Below, in pieces: positions 22,875-26,294 of a DNA stretch of 26,294 nt; the first letter of the stretch is position 1; each line of letters opens with the position of its first letter. Source of the stretch: an uncultured Collinsella sp. (GTDB taxonomy: Bacteria > Actinomycetota > Coriobacteriia > Coriobacteriales > Coriobacteriaceae); assembly GCA_900758845.1 (NCBI GenBank), contig CAAESW010000008.1, positions 1 to 26,294 of the forward strand, written 5' to 3'. Position numbers and translations under genes: made by a program. The notes under the pieces are model-generated. The model did not search any database. It saw nothing but the letters and a program-made list of their open reading frames with translations, and was not told the DNA's origin.

Positions 22875-23399
22875 GTATCGATCGACGATGGGTCGCTCGA
22901 CGCGCTGCCCAAAGAGGAGGCGTCCGAGCTTGTCGGGGCCGAGCGCTACGGGAGGACGGCAGGCCGGGAGGCCTACCGCAGCGGTCGCTGCGCGAGGAGG
23001 CTCGTCACGGGCGCCGAGGAAGTCGAGCTCAGCGTGCCGAAGCTCCGCGGGGCGGGCGCGAGGACGGTGCGCGACGGGTTCGCCGAGACACTTGCCTACA
23101 CGGAATTCCCGCCGGAACACTAGCGCCGGATCAGGACGAACAACGGAATCGAGCGCATCAACCGCGAGATCAAGAGGAGAGCGAGGGTCGTCGGGACCTT
23201 TCCGGACGACAACTCACCCCTCAGGCTGGCGACGGCGAGGCTGAAGTACACAGTGGAGCGCGAATGGGGCAAGAGGAGGTACCTGGAAATGTCCAAGCTG
23301 GAAAAGACGGACAAGCTGAAGGGAAAGGCGGAGGGCAAGAAGAGAAAGGGACCGAGGACGGCTAAACCAATTTGCGAAAGAATCTTGACGGCACCTTAA
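22875..23399 (+). mobile_element. IS256-family transposase remnant, catalytic centre deleted
   Basis: On the plus strand one frame of 175 codons reads the N-terminal part of an IS256 (mutator) transposase, including GAERYGRTAGREAYRSGR and EVELSVPKLRG. It then jumps to the C-terminal end (FAETLAYTEFPPEH, stop, RRIRTNNGIERINREIKRR, and REWGKRRYLEMSKLEK). The middle, holding the DDE catalytic residues, is missing: about 175 codons remain of the usual 400. A TAG at 23121 stands where family members have Trp, so even the fusion is broken. It is GC-rich (unlike the island) and brackets truncated neighbours on both sides. It cannot move by itself. Terminal inverted repeats were not clearly found. 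Confidence 0.88.
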
Positions 23400-23478
23400 T
23401 GCCCACGATTTTCTCGGTAACATCACGCGCGAGCTTCTCGAATTCAAAACTATCCAACGCTTCGTAGTTGTAACCCAT
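23362..23478 (-). pseudogene. N-terminal stump of an Mrr-like restriction endonuclease
   Basis: The frame MGYNYEALDSFEFEKLARDV (then TEKIVGIKV) matches the usual start of Mrr-type restriction endonucleases, where an aromatic-Asp/Ala-Leu turn is followed by FExLxxD and a Gly-Val strand. After about 26 codons it runs into the IS256 remnant and stops. The catalytic core is absent. The start has only a weak upstream GGATGG. It looks like a defence gene cut by the insertion and the deletion that followed. Confidence 0.55.
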
Positions 23479-23592
23479 CGCAATACCATCCAACAGGAAA
23501 AGCAATTATTGTTTTGCAAGCAATATGTTAATAGAAGCTGATAATTTAGTTTTCAAATCAAAGTTGCAGCTCATAGGAGCGCCAACGGTTAT

Positions 23593-24853
23593 CTAGCCAT
23601 GCAGTCCGAACGCATCCGGGCTTATCAAGCCAGACGATTGGCGCAGGGTCCCCTTGAACGCATCTGAAGTCAGGCGGCCTTCAATATAGGCTTCATAACA
23701 ACGAAGCAATGTCTCAGTTGATAGAACTGCGATTTCAGTTCTCTGTGCAATAGAAATCTGCTTCTCAGGGAATGGATCGCGCTCTTCAGGTCTTAACTCA
23801 ATTTGAGATGCAAATATTAAAACACCTTTGATTTTTCGGGAGTCGCCTTCGGCCTCCATCTCATCCATTTTAATTTGGACATGATCGTATGTCTTTGAAA
23901 TATGCTGTCGCTTCAGCCCGCGGCCGCTGCCTTTTATTTCAATCAAATAGAAAGTGTCATCGTAAGAGAAGTTGAAATCCTCTTCCTTATTGTCTTCAAA
24001 GGTTTCATCAACCTCAGCAATCTCGGCCAAAAGGTGCCGAGCATTATTTTCAAGATCAAAATCTTTGGTACAAAGGACTGACTTAATATCCCGATAACTA
24101 GAAAGGACTTTCTCAATCCCTTTCTTCTCCTCGTTCAGAACAGCCATTTGTTCATCTATTTCTTTTACTCGCGCTCTTTGTACTGTCTCATCATGAAATT
24201 CAACTTCATCCAGCCAATCAGGAACGCAAGTGAGCTGGCTTTCAGTTGGAAAAATTCCATTAATAACCGCCGATAGGTCCTCATTGTCATTTACCTGAAG
24301 AGTTGTAGCGGCAAAAGCCTCGGAGATTAGAACGGCTGAAACTGTTGATGCGTTCGAAAAAAGAAGGGGCTTAATAGGATGCAGTATCGGTGAACTGAAA
24401 GAAAAATCCGAATGAAGCTCTCTGTCTGCAAGTGCCGTTTTCGATTCTCCAAAACAAATGGGCAGCGGAAAAGGAAACAATTCGCATATCGGAGAGTCGG
24501 CAAAATCCTTAATAAAAATCCTTCAGAAGCTTATTACGCTTATATCTCTTAGCGTCAATGCGTGAATCATATTCGTAGGAATATGAATACAAACAGTTTT
24601 GCGGAAGCAAGATGATGCATTCAGATTTTTTTGATTGCAGCACCATCTGACTAATCGAAGCAATATCTGCATGGTCCTTTAATAATGACACATCGCATGG
24701 ATCGCATTTCCATAAATTCTCATCCTGCAAGTCAATGACCGTTAGCTCAAAGGCATCAAAGGCGCTCGCATTGCTGAATTCTCTTATCGTAAGGTCGGTT
24801 GTTTCCGCGAATCCACAACCCTGTTTTCTATATACCAATAACTGAGTCTTCAT
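23593..24853 (-). pseudogene. PD-(D/E)XK nuclease-like protein, split by one frameshift
   Basis: Two adjacent frames join into one protein of about 420 residues if one T is removed from the T5 tract at 24514-24518, giving LLKDFIKDFADSPICELF. The C-terminal half carries a probable PD-(D/E)XK nuclease core: EEDFNFSYDD followed by YLIEIKGS (E-x-K), then KIKGVLIFAS and a helical end. A charged central helix (RARVKEIDEQMAVLNEEKKG) is probably a coiled coil. The N-terminal half is unrecognised. ATG 24853 has GGAGG at good spacing. Surroundings suggest an anti-phage or restriction role, but the target is unknown. The frameshift lies in a homopolymer, so it may be mutation, phase switching or sequencing error. 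Confidence 0.7.
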
Positions 24854-24924
24854 TACATAATCCTCCAATAACCAGAATGGATAAATCCCGTGTTCACAAT
24901 TAATCGCAGTACAGAAACCATTTA

Positions 24925-24960
24925 TCGGCTGTAGACACGATATCCCGCGCCTACAGCCGA
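24925..24960 (-). terminator. Hairpin after the DUF2188 gene
   Basis: TCGGCTGTAG and CTACAGCCGA form a perfect 10-bp stem around a 16-base loop, starting 15 bases past the DUF2188 stop. There is no T run, so it may be a weak terminator or an RNA structure between the two genes. Confidence 0.5.
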
Positions 24961-24975
24961 AATGAGCCCGAACCC

Positions 24976-25203
24976 TTAGTCTCGCGGAGGGAAGGGATCG
25001 AACCCATGGGAATCCCTTGCGCGAATTCTGCCGTCAGGGCGATGGATAATCAACTCGGACTGTTGGTTAGAGCTAATGATTCGTCCGCGATTTATAGCAT
25101 CGCGTTGTGTCGTCGTAACGAATGAAGCGCGACTCGCCCCTTCGCCTTTAACCTGCCAACTTCCGTCCGCCCGCTTTGTAACGTGTTGATTTCTGCCCTT
25201 CAT
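24976..25203 (-). CDS. DUF2188 domain protein
   Basis: This 75-residue protein matches DUF2188 along its whole length. It has NQHVTKRADGSWQVKGEGAS, then TTQRDAINRGR, then the end QQSELIIHRPDGRIRARDSHG and the terminal NxxDPFPP-type motif (here FDPFPP). The function of the family is unknown. These small proteins are common in accessory regions. ATG 25203 has GAGGTG upstream; the GTG six bases earlier belongs to that site. It is co-directional with and upstream of the nuclease gene. Confidence 0.9.
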   Translation of the reverse strand: MKGRNQHVTKRADGSWQVKGEGASRASFVTTTQRDAINRGRIISSNQQSELIIHRPDGRIRARDSHGFDPFPPRD

Positions 25204-25484
25204 GTTCACCTCGCCCTCGAAACCAATTCATCAACGAATCCACAGCACAAGACTTTCAGCAAGTCGCTCATGCTGTTCCGTTTAGATTTTAAGCGCCGGT
25301 GCGGACATGAACTTAGCGCGCCTTGAATCCCATGAATCCGATAGCCAAACGCGTAAACAGTCCGCAAAGACAAATGCATGCACGATTTAACCAGCCAAAA
25401 ATAGGGGGCGTCAACCTGCGCCGATGTCCCCAATGCGAACACGCTATTTGCCACATGAGCCAGATCCCATACGCCAGCAGCACA
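25204..25484. other. Intergenic region between rfbB and the island
   Basis: About 280 bases without a convincing gene. The minus-strand frame at 25206-25454 has no ribosome site and no recognised motif. This is where base composition changes from the very GC-rich rfbB to the AT-richer island, so it probably holds the island's right boundary. No direct repeat was identified. Confidence 0.5.
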
Positions 25485-25514
25485 CCCCCTACCGCCCCCG
25501 CGCGCGGTAGGGGG
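25485..25514 (-). terminator. Strong GC hairpin over the rfbB stop codon
   Basis: CCCCCTACCGC and GCGGTAGGGGG form a perfect 11-bp stem across an 8-base loop containing the last codons and stop of rfbB. No T run follows. It may protect the 3' end or help termination. Confidence 0.45.
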
Positions 25515-26294
25515 CCTCGGTGGCCTCCTTGGCCGGGCGCCACCAGGACTCGTTCTCGACGTACCAGTCGATGGTGGCCTTGAGGCCCTCGGCGAAGTCG
25601 GTGTGGGCCGGCCTCCAGCCGAGCTCGCGCTGGAGCTTCGTGCTGTCGATGGCGTAGCGGCGGTCGTGGCCGGGGCGGTCGGCGACCCAGTCGAAGTCCT
25701 CGGGGTCGCGGCCCATGGCCGTGAGGATCATGCGCAGCACGGTGATGTTGTTCTTCTCCCCGTCGGCGCCGATGAGGTAGGTCTCCCCCGTGCGGCCCTT
25801 GGTGAGGATGTCCCAGACGGCCGAGGAGTGGTCCTCGGTGTGGATCCAGTCGCGCACGTTCTCGCCCTTCCCGTAGAGCTTGGGGCGCACGCCGTCGATT
25901 ATGTTGGTGATCTGGCGCGGGATGAACTTCTCCACGTGCTGGTAGGGGCCGTAGTTGTTGGAGCAGTTGGAGATCGTGGTGCGGAGGCCGTAGGTGCGGG
26001 TCCAGGCGCGCACGAGCATGTCGGAGGACGCCTTGGTGCTCGAGTACGGGCTGCTCGGGTGATACGGCGTCTCCTCGGTGAACTTGGCGGGGTCGTCGAG
26101 CGCCAGGTCGCCGTAGACCTCGTCGGTGGAGACGTGGTGGTAGCGGATGCCGTATTTGCGGACGGCCTCCAGCAGGCGGAAGGTGCCCTCGACGTTGGTG
26201 CGCAGGAAGGGCTCCGGGTCGGCGATGGAGTTGTCGTTGTGGCTCTCGGCGGCGTAGTGCACGATGGCGTCGTGGCCCGGCACCAGCCTGTCCA
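25489..26294 (-). CDS. rfbB: dTDP-glucose 4,6-dehydratase (N-terminus outside the window)
   Basis: About 267 C-terminal residues of an extended SDR enzyme that converts dTDP-glucose to dTDP-4-keto-6-deoxyglucose, the second step of dTDP-rhamnose synthesis. Visible are HYAAESHNDNSI, the catalytic block STDEVYGDL, the YxxxK centre in SPYSSTKASSD, NNYGPYQHVEKFIP, and the substrate loop VRDWIHTEDHSSA. The nucleotide-binding N-terminus lies beyond 26294. The gene is much richer in G and C than the island beside it and uses G/C third positions almost throughout. It likely belongs to a capsule or cell-wall polysaccharide locus to the right. Confidence 0.95.
   Translation of the reverse strand, partial: DRLVPGHDAIVHYAAESHNDNSIADPEPFLRTNVEGTFRLLEAVRKYGIRYHHVSTDEVYGDLALDDPAKFTEETPYHPSSPYSSTKASSDMLVRAWTRTYGLRTTISNCSNNYGPYQHVEKFIPRQITNIIDGVRPKLYGKGENVRDWIHTEDHSSAVWDILTKGRTGETYLIGADGEKNNITVLRMILTAMGRDPEDFDWVADRPGHDRRYAIDSTKLQRELGWRPAHTDFAEGLKATIDWYVENESWWRPAKEATEAPYRARGR

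Noticed and set aside
22810..23244. A 144-codon plus-strand frame over the IS256 remnant
   Set aside because: It is out of frame with the recognisable transposase reading that starts at 22875 and is rich in Arg/Ser typical of a shifted frame in GC-rich DNA.
23214..23519. A 101-codon minus-strand frame over the IS256 remnant
   Set aside because: It reads antisense to the transposase remnant and across its boundary, so it is a shadow.
25206..25454. An 82-codon minus-strand frame between rfbB and DUF2188
   Set aside because: No ribosome site, no motif, and composition like the surrounding intergenic DNA.

Overview
The window reads as a chromosome segment of a gut actinobacterium of the class Coriobacteriia, most like Collinsella. 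This rests on gene content and the GC-rich, C/G-ending codon use of the flanks, not on a marker gene. Nearly every gene lies on the minus strand. No tRNA, rRNA or CRISPR array was seen.

Positions 1-5480 hold the first codons of an IS3-like transposase running off the left edge, a divergent Cys/Met-metabolism PLP-enzyme homologue, and a sucrose block. The sucrose block is a LacI-type regulator, a PTS EIIBC permease broken by a one-base frameshift, and a GH32 sucrose-6-phosphate hydrolase. LacI-type operators lie in front of the regulator and the permease.

Positions 5500-16800 hold an eight-gene, tightly coupled operon transcribed toward low coordinates. The order is a PelD-like membrane receptor (with an N-terminal SDR-like domain and a degenerate GGDEF domain that keeps an RxxD c-di-GMP I-site), PelE-like TPR protein, DUF2194/PelA-like deacetylase, PelF glycosyltransferase, PelG transporter, CotH-kinase lipoprotein, VTC-domain protein and DUF4956 membrane protein. 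This is a Gram-positive Pel-type exopolysaccharide system without the outer-membrane parts PelB and PelC. Its last three genes are not part of classical pel. A long imperfect inverted repeat and a terminator-like hairpin close the operon.

Positions 16900-25480 form an AT-richer island with different codon use, which I read as acquired defence DNA. It contains (i) a tripartite toxin-antitoxin-chaperone operon (MqsR toxin, MqsA antitoxin with a C-terminal tail, SecB-like chaperone) behind a promoter with two perfect palindromes; (ii) a stretch of decayed gene pieces and hairpins; (iii) a small basic protein and an Eco1-like type II-A retron (msr-msd RNA, nucleoside-deoxyribosyltransferase-like effector, reverse transcriptase); (iv) an IS256-family remnant lacking its catalytic centre, lying against a truncated Mrr-like nuclease start; (v) a PD-(D/E)XK nuclease gene split by a one-base frameshift; and (vi) a DUF2188 gene.

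Positions 25489-26294 carry most of a very GC-rich rfbB (dTDP-glucose 4,6-dehydratase) running off the right edge. The defence island therefore sits between two envelope-polysaccharide loci.
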